Below, piece by piece: positions 1-10,527 of a DNA stretch of 45,384 nucleotides. Position numbers and translations under genes: made by a program. How positions within the stretch are numbered: the stretch's first letter is position 1; every line of letters begins with the position of its first letter. Source of the DNA: Stramenopiles sp. TOSAG23-2 (lineage: Eukaryota > Sar). Location of the stretch: the NCBI GenBank assembly GCA_900128395.1, contig LT649288.1:1-45384 (forward strand). The letters are read 5' to 3'. A model generated the notes under the pieces. The model saw only the letters and a program-made list of their open reading frames with translations, was not told the DNA's origin and searched no databases.

Positions 1-1
1 A

Positions 2-33
<32 letters not shown>

Positions 34-46
34 GGGGGGGGGGGGG
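1..46. other. A25/G21 homopolymer at the contig edge
   Basis: Twenty-five A are followed directly by twenty-one G, and ordinary AT-rich sequence begins at 47. Nothing else in the window looks like this. It most resembles a sequencing or assembly end artefact, although a real homopolymer cannot be excluded. Confidence 0.6.
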
Positions 47-845
47 AATGAATTAATGTATCTTATATACATAATATCTTTTGTCTTGGACTTTATCTCT
101 AATTATAATAAATATATATATCCGTATAAATGTACGGATATAAATTTAGATATCCGATAATTATTGATGCGCTGAAATCGCACATTTTTAAACTAAAACC
201 AGGCCTGTGTCAGTGCTAGAGAAATAATGCTAATATGAGAATAGTATAGAGATATAGTCCAGCTGGGCCAGCTAAAATATAAAAATGATCCTCTCTGATC
301 CATATCTTATAGCACCTTGTATACCTTAACCTTATACAGGCTTATGGCTTACTGGCGGCTGCAGGCTTAATCTAAATCTAAATCTAAATCTTGTAACAAA
401 AATCCAGGTTTAAGGTAATGTTTTATTTAGGAAATAAATCGGAATTTAGAATACTGATATCTTCGTACTAAATACGGAAACAGGGATTAAGGATATGTAT
501 CTTTATTAAGTAATGGTCCAGTTCACAAATATAAATATAACTACACAGCATTTGAAAAAAAAAAAATTTTTACAGACCCCTCCACCCCTCCTGCCCGTAA
601 GTAATAGAGCTAGGCCCATGGTAATTAGAGGACCAAATACGCCAGCTTGCCAGCAAGAAACAGACCAGCAGATACAGAGTTGAGAAAGAAAAACATAGAG
701 TATATATTTTTTAAATACCTTCCTTCCTTCCTTCTTAGTGAACCAAACAGTGGAAAAGATATGTATAATCATAAAAAGAGAGACATCATTTCATAAATAT
801 GCTTCCATACGGCAGTGAAAATTAAAGGAAACGTAAAAAATAATA
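47..845. other. Intergenic, with GC-richer motif islands
   Basis: I see no credible gene here. The stretch carries patches rich in CCAGG, GGCC and GCCAGC (about 200-215, 258-272, 338-366 and 640-672) and a short TCTAAA-type hexamer run at 369-391. Similar patches recur in other intergenic regions of the window. The end nearest 845 should hold the promoter of the gene that starts at 846. Confidence 0.5.
369..391. repeat. Short (AATCTA)n-type hexamer run
   Basis: AATCTA is repeated about 3.5 times. The shorter core AATCTAAATC recurs at 22505-22514 and 26656-26671, and in the opposite orientation at 37562-37577, always between genes. It is too short to call telomeric. I treat it as part of a dispersed intergenic motif. 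Confidence 0.55.
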
Positions 846-1631
846 ATGAATGACGTGAAAAGAAAACAAACGAATAATATCAATGATACTGCAAGACCAA
901 GTAAATTACGGTTACGGCGGTCTCTATCAAATGAAGGAAAAAATATATTTAATAATATTGTACATCAAGCTCCACCATTAGTGCAACAGCAACAATATAT
1001 GTATGCAATACCGTTTTCTCCTGCGCCTGCGTCAAATCAAGTGGATAATGGGCAATATTATGATAATGATGAAAGTCGTAGAAATAGTTTCGTATTATCG
1101 ACACCTTCGACACCTATTGTTGCACCTTTGGAATATAATAATAATAATGAAGTTCGTCGAAATAGTTTCGTGTTAGCGACCCCTTCGACACCTACTGTTG
1201 CGCCTTCTACGCCAATATTGATGATCCCATCGCAAGGAAGTTTTACTTTAAATAGTAATCAACAACAACAAGTGTCACATATACAAACAAATGTTGGTAC
1301 TCCTACATTTGCTGTGCCAGTTGGGCCACATGTATCGATGAAACAAAATAATAATACCAGTATGGATAATATGAACTTAAATTATCAATCTCAAAATACA
1401 TTAAATAATCTTATGAAAGTTGTACAAAAACTCGAAAGAGAAAATTTAGATATGAAACAGGAGATTCTAAATATGAAAAATGGAAATAACTCTTCTATAA
1501 ATTATAATAACAGCCGTGACAATGGTGTTGAGGAAATGGTAGTAAGTCGTCAAACTACGGAAATCATGGAGGATAATGAAATGGATATGAGTGAAACTTC
1601 ATCCCTTTTTAGTGATTATGATGATTTGTAA
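846..1631 (+). CDS. Asn/Gln-rich protein with repeated RRNSFVL-TPSTP motif
   Basis: This 261-residue protein belongs to no family I recognise. Residues about 75-120 contain two copies of a short unit, RRNSFVL followed by S or A and TPSTP. RRNS fits the basophilic-kinase (PKA-like) site R-R-x-S, and TPSTP adds Thr-Pro and Ser-Pro sites, so phosphorylation is a reasonable inference. A short amphipathic segment at about 185-215 (LERENLDMKQEILNMKN) could form a coiled coil. The tail is acidic and Ser-rich. There is no signal peptide or membrane segment. The start ATG lies in an A-rich context typical of this window. The stop is TAA. Confidence 0.75.
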   Translation: MNDVKRKQTNNINDTARPSKLRLRRSLSNEGKNIFNNIVHQAPPLVQQQQYMYAIPFSPAPASNQVDNGQYYDNDESRRNSFVLSTPSTPIVAPLEYNNNNEVRRNSFVLATPSTPTVAPSTPILMIPSQGSFTLNSNQQQQVSHIQTNVGTPTFAVPVGPHVSMKQNNNTSMDNMNLNYQSQNTLNNLMKVVQKLERENLDMKQEILNMKNGNNSSINYNNSRDNGVEEMVVSRQTTEIMEDNEMDMSETSSLFSDYDDL

Positions 1632-2206
1632 AATTTTACTACACATCATGTGAGAGTTGTGTGTGAGGGATTGTATTTGTTCGAACGTCCGACGAACTGT
1701 GTTTGTTGTTTGTAAAAATCAGGGATCGACACATAGTTTTGTATTTTTTGTGTGTTGTCCCTGTAATATGTATAAAAAATATGATGAATGCGCGTGGATG
1801 TTTTTGATATTTTTATAAAAACACATGTGTGTTTTTATACACGTACTTTTTATTTTAGTGTGCGTGTGTATGTATATTATGTAGAATTTACATTTTCTAA
1901 CCACGCCCTATTACCTATTACGAACGCCCCGTATTTTTTTACGTAAGAGTGTGTATCATTAAATTTTTGATGGTTAAAATCTAAAAAGTTATTAATAATT
2001 TTACTTCCCGTGCTAAGTAATATGCTCAATACTTAATCTCAAGAATATCAAGATTAAGTATATAAGGCATCTCAATATAATTTTTAACGCACATAATATC
2101 ATAATATATTTTTAAAAATATTATGATAGTTATTTTTATGATATGATATGATACATCAATATATTAGATGATATATATATGCATATATATGATATACAAA
2201 AGAAAA
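1632..2206. other. Intergenic, AT-rich
   Basis: Probable 3' untranslated region of the upstream gene, followed by promoter and 5' region of the LRR gene. It contains TG/CA-rich and AT-rich simple sequence, and an imperfect palindromic AATATTATGATA-type patch near 2095-2150. I see no credible ORF. Confidence 0.5.
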
Positions 2207-2301
2207 ATGTGTTGTGTACATATCATATGTACGTAGAGAGAGAGTGTAATAAATTTCTTATTTTTAAAATTTAAAAGAAAATACGCACTCCATTTTTACA
2301 G

Positions 2302-3517
2302 TACTCTGGGTACTCTGTCTCAAGCAGCATCAAAAAAATTAAAAAAATGTCCTTTACATGCTAAAAAAGTACAAGATGCTATTGATAAATTAAACTCAAA
2401 TGAAGAATGCAATTTTATATCTATATTAGGAAAAGTATTACCAGCACAAGCAACAGAACTTGCAGCTGCATTGGAAAAAAATACCATTGTGGAAACATTT
2501 TTCTTTGGACCACGATCTGAATTTACACCAGAATCATTTAAAGTTATGATTAATGGAGTGAAAGAAAATAAAGCTATTGTTACGTTAGGCGTTTGGAACG
2601 AAGGTTTATCCAATGATATGATGGCTGACTTATCATCTATGTTAAAAAATAACGATCGAATCGCTTCATTATCAATTGAAAATGGCGAGAAAGTCACGGA
2701 AGTTGGTTTAAAAGCATTTGGCAAAGCCATGCAGGAAAACCAGCATATGAAAACAATTAGTATTAAAATTGGTAAAGCAAATGATGAAAGCATATCGCCA
2801 TTATTTCATTCAATTGCAAGGCCGGAAAGTAAATTGCGTATGCTTACCGTTCATACGATTAGCGAAGAAGCAAGTGAACGATATGGTGATGTTGCATCTG
2901 TTGTATTAGCAAATGCTATTACACATACAAAGGAATTGTTAGTTCTAAATTTAGAACATTCCAATATAGGTAATTTAGGTGGTACAGCGTTGTTTCAAGC
3001 CTTGAAAAATAATACTAGCATCAATCATGTTAATATTTACAATAGTTCCATTGGAGATGCTGCATCACATGCTGTTGGAGAATGTTTAAAAACAAATAAG
3101 AAATTATTGGATTTAATGCTTGATCATAATAAAATCGGTGATAAAGGTGCAAAATTTATCGGCGAAGGTTTAGCATTGAATCAACATTTACGCACTTTAT
3201 CCATCGTAAATACGCCAATTTCTGATTATGGTGCATTAAATATAATCAATGGGATGAAAGATAATACTGCATTAGTTAATGTCCATTTGCGTAGAACTGG
3301 ACGTAATGTCAGAGAATTTTGGAGAGAAAAACAATTGCCTAAAATTGAAAATGATACAATGGCAGCACTTGATTCATTGTTAGTACGAAACAAAGAATGG
3401 TCACCATTGTTAAATCGTTTATTGAATTTAGAAAATTTAGTGGATGCAAATTTGAATGGGGAAGGACGCCAAGCAATTGAAGTTGGTGCAGATGGAAATC
3501 AACAAATTGAAGGTTAA
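2302..3517 (+). CDS. Leucine-rich-repeat (ribonuclease-inhibitor type) protein
   Basis: The open frame runs from 2302 to the TAA at 3517, about 404 residues, and has no in-frame ATG near its beginning. A strong acceptor, CATTTTTACAG, ends at 2301, so the start codon is probably on an upstream mini-exon. ATG 2207 with donor AC|GTAGAG at 2233 gives a 69-bp intron and keeps the frame, but other small exons are possible. The second half contains ribonuclease-inhibitor-type LRRs of about 28 residues, for example LVLNLEHSNIGNLGG, LLDLMLDHNKIGDKGAKFIG and LRTLSIVNTPISDYGA. Such repeats form a horseshoe for protein binding (tropomodulin, NLR and RanGAP-like proteins share the type). There is no NACHT, signal or membrane segment. 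The partner is unknown. Confidence 0.85.
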
Positions 3518-3848
3518 TATATTATATATTAAACACTGATATACGTATATATGGAGAGACGAAAGACTGATGTGTTTCATGATGTGATGTGTATGACAAC
3601 AACAATAATGGAAGAAATGCGAATTAAAAAAAACAAGATTTTATTTAAAATGTTTTAGTACACAGCAGATGTTACAGGGAGAAACGAAACACTTTTTTGC
3701 ACACTTATAAAAATCTTAGTTTACAAATATGTTATATACCACACAATAATATTTTAGCAAATGAAATGTATATGGTGTTCATTCCTCTTCTGCACCACCA
3801 CACTCCGTACTCCTTTCTTCTTTCTCTTGTGTGTGTACCTCCTTCACA
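3518..3848. other. Intergenic between converging genes
   Basis: AT-rich 3' flanks of the LRR gene and the deaminase gene. Pyrimidine-rich and T-rich tracts occur towards 3790-3890. No gene seen. Confidence 0.5.
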
Positions 3849-4331
3849 TCATATTATCATTTTTTTTTTTTTATTATTTTTATCATTTCGTTTGTTTTTA
3901 AAAAATATTTGTAATGGTAATTTACATTCATGTTCCAAAATACCACCTATTATTTCTATATCATCATTTGCTGTATCAACAGTCTTTGTACTACCAAATT
4001 TTTGATTTTTTGCACCATATACAACAGTATTGATTCTTGAAAGTTTGCTTGCACCTAGACACATCATACACGGTTCTATTGTGGTGTATAAAGTAACTTC
4101 TCCGTGTGAATTTAATCGCCAAGATTTGAGATTTACAGATGCATTTCTTATAGCTCTAACTTCAGCATGTTCTACAGAACAATTCATGTTTTCCGTAAAG
4201 TTATATCCATATCCAATAATTTTAAAATCATTTTGTCGAACGATTATTGAACCAATTGGGACTTCGCCCCGCCTTCCTGCTAAATTTGCTAAATGAATTG
4301 CAGTTTTCATAAAATATTCATGTTGTCTCAT
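3849..4331 (-). CDS. TadA/ADAT2-like tRNA adenosine deaminase
   Basis: A 160-residue cytidine/deoxycytidylate-deaminase-fold protein of normal TadA length. The zinc and catalytic motifs are intact: HAE at 55-57 (zinc His, catalytic Glu) and PCMMC at 87-91 (two zinc Cys) in EPCMMCLGA. The TadA-type pattern around them (EVPIG near residue 23, SRI-VVYGA after the PCxxC motif, then GIL-EC near the end) favours tRNA A34-to-I deamination over CMP or dCMP deaminase. In eukaryotes ADAT2 works as a heterodimer with ADAT3. An organellar TadA is an alternative, but I see no clear targeting peptide. The C-terminus is Lys-rich. The start ATG (4331) sits immediately before the RQHEYFMKTA helix, as in bacterial TadA. 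Confidence 0.88.
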   Translation of the reverse strand: MRQHEYFMKTAIHLANLAGRRGEVPIGSIIVRQNDFKIIGYGYNFTENMNCSVEHAEVRAIRNASVNLKSWRLNSHGEVTLYTTIEPCMMCLGASKLSRINTVVYGAKNQKFGSTKTVDTANDDIEIIGGILEHECKLPLQIFFKNKRNDKNNKKKKMII

Positions 4332-4807
4332 TTTGTAATCACTTGTTCATATATTTTTCATTTTAATTAATATTAATTCAAAAAAATAAATAAATATATA
4401 TATATATATATTATTATACACAATAATAAAAAATGTAGAAAAACGAAACAATATTCTTTTAACAATTATTATAAACGATATTATTTACAAATTAAAAAAC
4501 ATTTATCAATACAAGCTTGAAAGATATTTGTTTTTTGTTCTACCTTCGTCCCCCCCCCCCAACCGATTCTTTCACAATGTATACGTTGTGACTATATAAT
4601 ACACACGTTAAAATTTTAAGAAGTTGAAAACTATAAGCATAAGCCTAATAATACCAGGTATTTATTATTATAAATATATAGGTAATGGGAAATATCTCAT
4701 AATAACAACAACAAAAAATAAATGATCTATTATATAAATTACATAAAATACAATAACATCGTTTCCTTTTCCAACTTATCATACGTATATAACCATCAAT
4801 AATAATA
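4332..4807. other. Divergent promoter region
   Basis: This spacer separates the divergently transcribed deaminase and CFAP36-like genes, so both promoters should lie here. It has an (AT)n tract near 4396-4410 and a C11 run at 4550-4560 that stands out in this AT-rich background. No gene seen. Confidence 0.5.
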
Positions 4808-7800
4808 ATGGAAGATGTATGGATTGATGCCGTATCACAATTTTTAAGAGGTGATAGTTGGAGAAAAAAAGTTGTCAATTATGTCGATAAAAATTGTATA
4901 TTATTTGCGGAGGATGATAATGAAATCACTGCGTTTACGCATGGGCAATATGAAATATGGAGAGATTTTAAAAATATGGTGGAAGATTCTATCAGTAGTG
5001 TATTAAACGATTTAGGTGGTAGTTCTGAATCATTTTCAAAAGCTTGTGATGAGCGTTTGGCAGAGCAAGATAAAGGACCACGAGATGCAGCCGTTAAAGA
5101 TGTATTAAGAAAATTATTAACATATGATAATTTTGAAGATTTTGGTTTTATGATGAAATTGAGATGGCGTGAAATAGAAAATAATGATTTTTGCGATGCC
5201 GATTATTTAGCAAATGAAACTACAAGTAATGATAATAATAATAGAGATGAGGAAGAAGTGTATGAAGGGAAAAAAAACCAACAAGTACATGCTCAAAGTC
5301 TTGCGTATGGCAGCAATAATCATAGTGAATATAATAATACTAATAACAACAACGGTAGCAGTAGTAGTAGTAAAACATCAGCTGAAGATAATCGGAATAA
5401 TAATAATTATAATGAAACGGAAGATGAAAAAGTTGAAAAATTACGACGTGAATTACAACGTAAAGAATGGGAAATACAATTAGAAATTGCTAAATCAATT
5501 ACTGAAAATGATGATACGTCTAATAAAAAAGAACCGGAACTTGTTGAATGGGCACGTGGTGTTGTACATATGAATAAATTATTATTACCAGGAAGTGGTG
5601 CAAGTGGTAAAGATATTAGTGAACATAGACGAACATTATCAATATTACGCAATAAAGTAGATTTAATGGTTGCTAGAAAAATGCTAGAAGATAACGATAA
5701 CATTCAAGCTAAATTAATTGAAGATAGAGAGAAAAATAATTTCAATTCTATGAATGGTACAAATGGTGGATCTACTAATAATAATACATCATCAATGAAT
5801 GATTTGATAGAACTTGATGAAAAAAATTTAAATGAATTAATTGAAATGCATGCGGAAAAACAAAATGATGTAAATATGCAACGTGAAAATTGTACGGTAT
5901 ATTTTCATGATCAACGAATATCACAAGAAGCATATAGTGAAGTATATTTCTTTTTAAAAGATATGATAAAGCAAAATAATAGTTTTATATTTGAACAAGA
6001 TGAAGTGCATGATTTCATATTTAAAAGGATAGGGCATGAAGAAATGAGTTTAGTACCAGAATTATTAAAATTATTAGTATTAGAAGATGAGGAAGCATGG
6101 TTACAAGAACATATACGTCAAATTGTCAGTGGCGAGAAACAAAATAACAATGATAATAATAGTAACAATAATAGTAACGACAATGTTGCATTTGATATAC
6201 ATAACCAAGCAATGATTAAAGAACAAGAAGAATTATTAAAACAAATAAATATAGAGAAACAAATTGCAATTGAAAATGCTGAAAAAATTGTCAATAAAGA
6301 ACGAGATGGTAGAATGATGATGGAGAGCAAATTTAAAGAAGTAGAAATGGAAAAAGCAATGTTAAAAGAACAAATGGACAATATGGTAGATAAAGCAGAA
6401 GTAGAAGCGACTGCGAAGAAAATGGAAGAAGATATGGAAAAAAGAATTGAAGCGGAAGTGAAAGCTCGAATGGAAGCATATGAGAGACTTCAAGAAAGTC
6501 AAAGGCAGGAATTAGAAACGAAACGAAAAATGATGGAAGAGGAAGCGATTGAATTTCAACAAAAGATGGAGAAGTTAGAGCAACAGAAAAAAATAGCATT
6601 AAAAAAAGAAGAGCAAATACGCGCCTTACAAAAAAAAGCTACACAAGTTGCACGTGCTGCATTGGCAAAAAAACGTGAATTAGAAAGTTTTAATGAAGCG
6701 ACAAAAGAGGCAGAAACAAAACGATTGGAGGAAGAAGCCTTTCAAGCATCCGAACGCAAGAAAAAACTAGATGATGAAAAAGAAAAATTAGTAATAATGC
6801 AGCAACAAAGAGAGGCAGAGGAAGTTAAATTGAAAAAAGAACAGGAAAAACGACAGTTATTACAGATTAATATAGAAAAAGAAATTGAAATTAAAAAAAA
6901 GGAACATTTTGATAACCACGAACATAAAACAAAGCGACTTCAAGAAGAATTTGAACATAAAGCAAGAGCGCATGTGGAAGCACAACGACGTGAAGTTGCT
7001 GCGATGAAAAATAAATTGAAAGAACGTTTAAAAGCTAAGAAAATGAGAATGAAAAAAAAACGAAGAGAAAAAATGCAGCAACAACAACAGGAAGTAGCAA
7101 ATGGTCGTCAAGAAGATTTTATGATGGATGAGTCTGAAATGAGAGCAACTTTAAGCAAAGCAAAGATCAAAGAAATAAGCGCAGCATTAAATGGTAGTGG
7201 TGGAGATGAAGGAATATTGATGACAAAAAATGTGGATAATACTATCAATGGCACTGCTGGTCAAAAAAATAGTCCAATGAATTCAGAAAAAATACAAGTA
7301 AGTTTTATACAACATATATATCTGTGTATCTATCTCTATATCTATATATATATATACCCCATTCAAATTTAATCGCAACATTTGAATCATTTATTCAAAC
7401 ATATTGACATGACAATATTTCCATATATTTTGATGCTTTTATTACATCGTGTGTGTCTCTCTCTCATCTTTCTCTTAAAATAATATATATATATATACTA
7501 CTGAACAATTCATGTATAGCAGATGGAAAATAATAATGAAAAACAAATGATGTATAGTAGTAACGATGATGGTAGTAAGATCGTTATTGATGGTGAGAAT
7601 AATATTCATAGCCCAAGTCAATTTAGTAGATTTGGTGCAAATATTATTCCACATCAAAATGATCAGAAGCGCCCGACTACTGCTACTCGTTTTAAATATT
7701 CAAGTCATGCAAGTTATAGATACTATTATTTCACGAAGATAACATTGAATATGTATATATATATATATAATACTTTCATCTGCATATTTATCTCAAATAT

Positions 7801-8470
7801 CTACAAAATTATTTATACTAACATACATCAAATATACATACTTATACATATCTAATAATTGTAGGAAGAGGAATTAGCGCGAATTACAAATGAAGCAGAA
7901 AAAGAACGCAATAAACTTAATTTAGCTATGCAAATGGAAATGGCACGACAAAAACAAGCAACAAAAGCAAGGCGTGCTAGAAGGAAAACTCGTAAAGCAA
8001 AGGTAATGGCAAAATCACCATTTGGCAATGATGATAAAAACAAAGAAAGTAAATATTCCAGCAGTGATGATAAGAACAATAATAATAACAAACCTAACGC
8101 AAATGGTGATAATAAATCAAAGATAACATATTTATCCCCATCGCAATCAAGGGCAAGAGAAAGTGAATCAAAGAAAAAAAAAGTTTTTAAACCATCCGGT
8201 GATGAACGTACAAAAAATTTATTAGACGAGGCACAACAATTGAGAAATTTATTAGCAGCGTCAATACGGCGTGGTAAAGAGCGAAGAAAGAAACGACGTG
8301 AGCGTTCTTCACCAAAAAATATATCAAATACTACAGAGAAGAAAAATACGCCACCACCACCACCAACTTGGAGCAAAGAGGAGGAAACAAATGTTGGTGT
8401 CAATTTATCATCGTTACGATATTTACAGACAAAATATTCCCCACAAAAAAAGAATGCATGGGGTCAATAA
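4808..8470 (+). CDS. CFAP36: CFAP36-like protein with N-terminal BART-like domain and long coiled coil
   Basis: Residues 1-120 match the BART-like domain of CFAP36/CCDC104 (W-x-x-x-V-x-x-F-L at the start, a NC-x-FAEDDNE-type strand, then FEDFGFMMKLRWREIE). In CFAP36 and its relatives this fold binds ARL-family GTPases such as ARL3 in cilia. Asn-rich linkers follow, then a second compact helical segment (about 370-450) and a long Glu/Lys-rich coiled coil (about 485-770). Coding continues through introns: exon 1 ends at 7297 (CAA|GTAAGT), exon 2 starts at 7520 or 7523, and exon 3 runs to TAA 8470. For the second intron, donor 7713 with acceptor AG 7867-7868 keeps frame, whereas AG 7863-7864 does not; this junction is unresolved. 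Exon 2 carries an RPTTA motif. At about 1,100 residues it is roughly three times the usual CFAP36 length. Confidence 0.8.
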
Positions 8471-9252
8471 ATATATGAGAGGAGTAGAAAAGGTGTGGTT
8501 TTAATAAAATATATTATTTATTGGTGCATTTACATTTGCAACTATTATTTTTTTATTATAAAAAGCAGTGCAAAAAAATAAGAAATTTTTTTCAAGAGTG
8601 TTTTCGCTTCCCATTTCTCCATATTTCTACAGTATTTTACCGGCCTCTATTCAAACAAACATTATTGGCTATTACTATTTTCCTTCACTTTCATTCAGGG
8701 CAGAGCATTGCTGTGCCGCTGTGCCCCTTCCTGTGCCTTTTACTGTACATGTTAATGTAAGGGGCCTGCCTGGCATGTGCCCACAGCCCACATCATGTGT
8801 GGAGAGCAAACGTCAATCTATTATATACAGTATGTACATTATTGACTTTTATGTGTTCCACAATGGTTGTACTGCGCAAGCCCCTTATTAAACTTATAGC
8901 AAGCCCTGGGCAAGCCCAGCAAGGATGCAACACTGAATTCAGAAAAAGAACCTGTGCCTCTCTCTCTCGTGCTCTGTGCTCGCTGTGCCTACAATGAAAT
9001 AATTGGCCAATGGAAACGTATAATATTTGAACCGGAAATAACTCGAAAGGATCCATTGTATCAATGAATTACAACCAATTAGTATTGAATTTTCGTCAAA
9101 TTACGAAAGAGGCCAACTTGAGGCCAACTTGAAGGAATTTCCTCCTTGAAAAACACATGAATAAATCGAATATACATATATTACCTATAAATATATGTCC
9201 CATCACACATGACATATGTAGACACATATGAATATTACCAAAAAGAATATAG
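8471..9252. other. Intergenic with GC-richer island and small repeat
   Basis: No credible gene. From about 8690 to 9000 the sequence is unusually rich in short CTGTGCC, GCCTGCCTGGC and GCAAGCCC motifs, like other intergenic islands in the window. GAGGCCAACTT is repeated in tandem at 9109-9131. The right end should contain the promoter of the next gene. Confidence 0.5.
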
Positions 9253-10284
9253 ATGAAAATAAATCATTACAATACAATACAAAGCAACATGGAAAAGGAA
9301 AAATATGTACCATTCGATCCAAATTATAAGAAATTTAAACATGTAATATCATTAACATCATATATCCATCAACATGGCACAATGTTAAATGCATCCTCCT
9401 CCGTATTATCTCCTAAATGGGCATTGGTGAAAGAAACATTTATAAATAATAAAAAGTTAAGCGCATTGAAAACATTTGCAAAAAATAAAGACGAATTACG
9501 CAAAGGTTTAATTGAGAAACAAGAGTCGTTGTTATTAAACATGATCAAAGTAAAACATAAGCCAGTCACAGTTCACGTAGAACCAGTACAAATGGGCGCA
9601 AGGCGCAATAGTACTAGTAAAATCATGATGATTGATGAACAGCGACATTTTCATAAAAAAGGTATTGAAGAAACTACAAGCGCAGTTGATACAAAAGCAC
9701 CGAAGGCATTCAGATATTCTGTATATAAATCTGTATCGCGCGTGTTGGAGAATAAATTTCGTTATCCCACCGTTGGTTTACCAAACGCAATAAAGAACCA
9801 TATGAACAGGGCAGAATTACAGCAATATACAATTAACCAAAAACATTATAAACGCCATATTAAAAAATCAAAAGCATACGTTAATACATACAATCCTAGG
9901 AAAAAACAGGCAAATAATTTTGAAAGTTTAATGTATTCATTGAATGTAAATAGTAATCGTAAAAACGACAAATTTTCCAAACAAAAATATAACAAACGTA
10001 GAGGTAATACTCAACGGCCAATGACAGCACCAATGATGAGAAATTATAAAACAACTGCAGGGCGTACTCGACCAAGTACAGCAAATAATTTCAAGAAAGG
10101 CAATAAAAAGTATATTCCTACTAGAAGATCGGTTACTGCATTGCCACGGGTTCATCACAAAAATTCATCAAAATTTCAACAATCTGCTTTAAAATTCAAT
10201 GTATTTATGAAAGGCAATGTTGATGATACTGGTGATGGTAGACGTGCATCTACTGATAAGAAGTATAGGGCGTACAGTATTTAA
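9253..10284 (+). CDS. Basic protein with RPxTA motifs, possible flagellar/microtubule protein
   Basis: This strongly basic protein of 343 residues is in no family I can name. It has two copies of an R-P-x-T-A motif (RPMTA and RPSTA, about residues 255-276), also found in exon 2 of the nearby CFAP36-like gene. Short RPxTA-type motifs are common in basic axonemal and microtubule-associated proteins, so a flagellar role is a weak inference. The N-terminal third includes a conserved-looking stretch (YVPFDPNYKKFKHV). There is no signal peptide or membrane segment. A second ATG at 9289 (MEKEKY) is an equally plausible start and would drop 12 residues. It converges on the next gene with a 243-bp spacer. 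Confidence 0.75.
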   Translation: MKINHYNTIQSNMEKEKYVPFDPNYKKFKHVISLTSYIHQHGTMLNASSSVLSPKWALVKETFINNKKLSALKTFAKNKDELRKGLIEKQESLLLNMIKVKHKPVTVHVEPVQMGARRNSTSKIMMIDEQRHFHKKGIEETTSAVDTKAPKAFRYSVYKSVSRVLENKFRYPTVGLPNAIKNHMNRAELQQYTINQKHYKRHIKKSKAYVNTYNPRKKQANNFESLMYSLNVNSNRKNDKFSKQKYNKRRGNTQRPMTAPMMRNYKTTAGRTRPSTANNFKKGNKKYIPTRRSVTALPRVHHKNSSKFQQSALKFNVFMKGNVDDTGDGRRASTDKKYRAYSI

Positions 10285-10527
10285 AAATAAAAAAGAGATA
10301 AAAAAAATTATTACCGAGAATCGTCATAAATATATACATGTTGTGTTTTAACTTTTTTATTTTTTTTTAAATGCACAAAAATTCGGTACGCGTATTTGTT
10401 ATGATATATAATGTACTTCATACTTCGTACACTTTACGCACGCACGCACCACAAAATAATATTTTTCTACACTCAAATTTTTCCACAGTTCTCAAATTTA
10501 AAAACCCTCCACGTTAATATACCCCCC

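Noticed and set aside
369-391. Hexamer run as a telomere
   Set aside because: Only about 3.5 units, not at the contig end, and similar words occur deep inside the window.
506-772. 88-codon open frame on the minus strand
   Set aside because: It runs across an A/T homopolymer, has no domain, and has hydrophobic, Phe-rich composition unlike the polar Asn/Lys-rich real genes here.
2320-2793. 157-codon minus-strand frame opposite the LRR gene
   Set aside because: Lies antisense to clear LRR coding sequence and has composition of a shadow frame.
7852-8403. 183-codon minus-strand frame
   Set aside because: Antisense to exon 3 of the CFAP36-like gene, whose sense frame continues the coiled-coil protein in register.
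8690-9000. GC-richer spacer as a tRNA or structural RNA gene
   Set aside because: I found no cloverleaf, no A/B box pair and no recognisable RNA signature.
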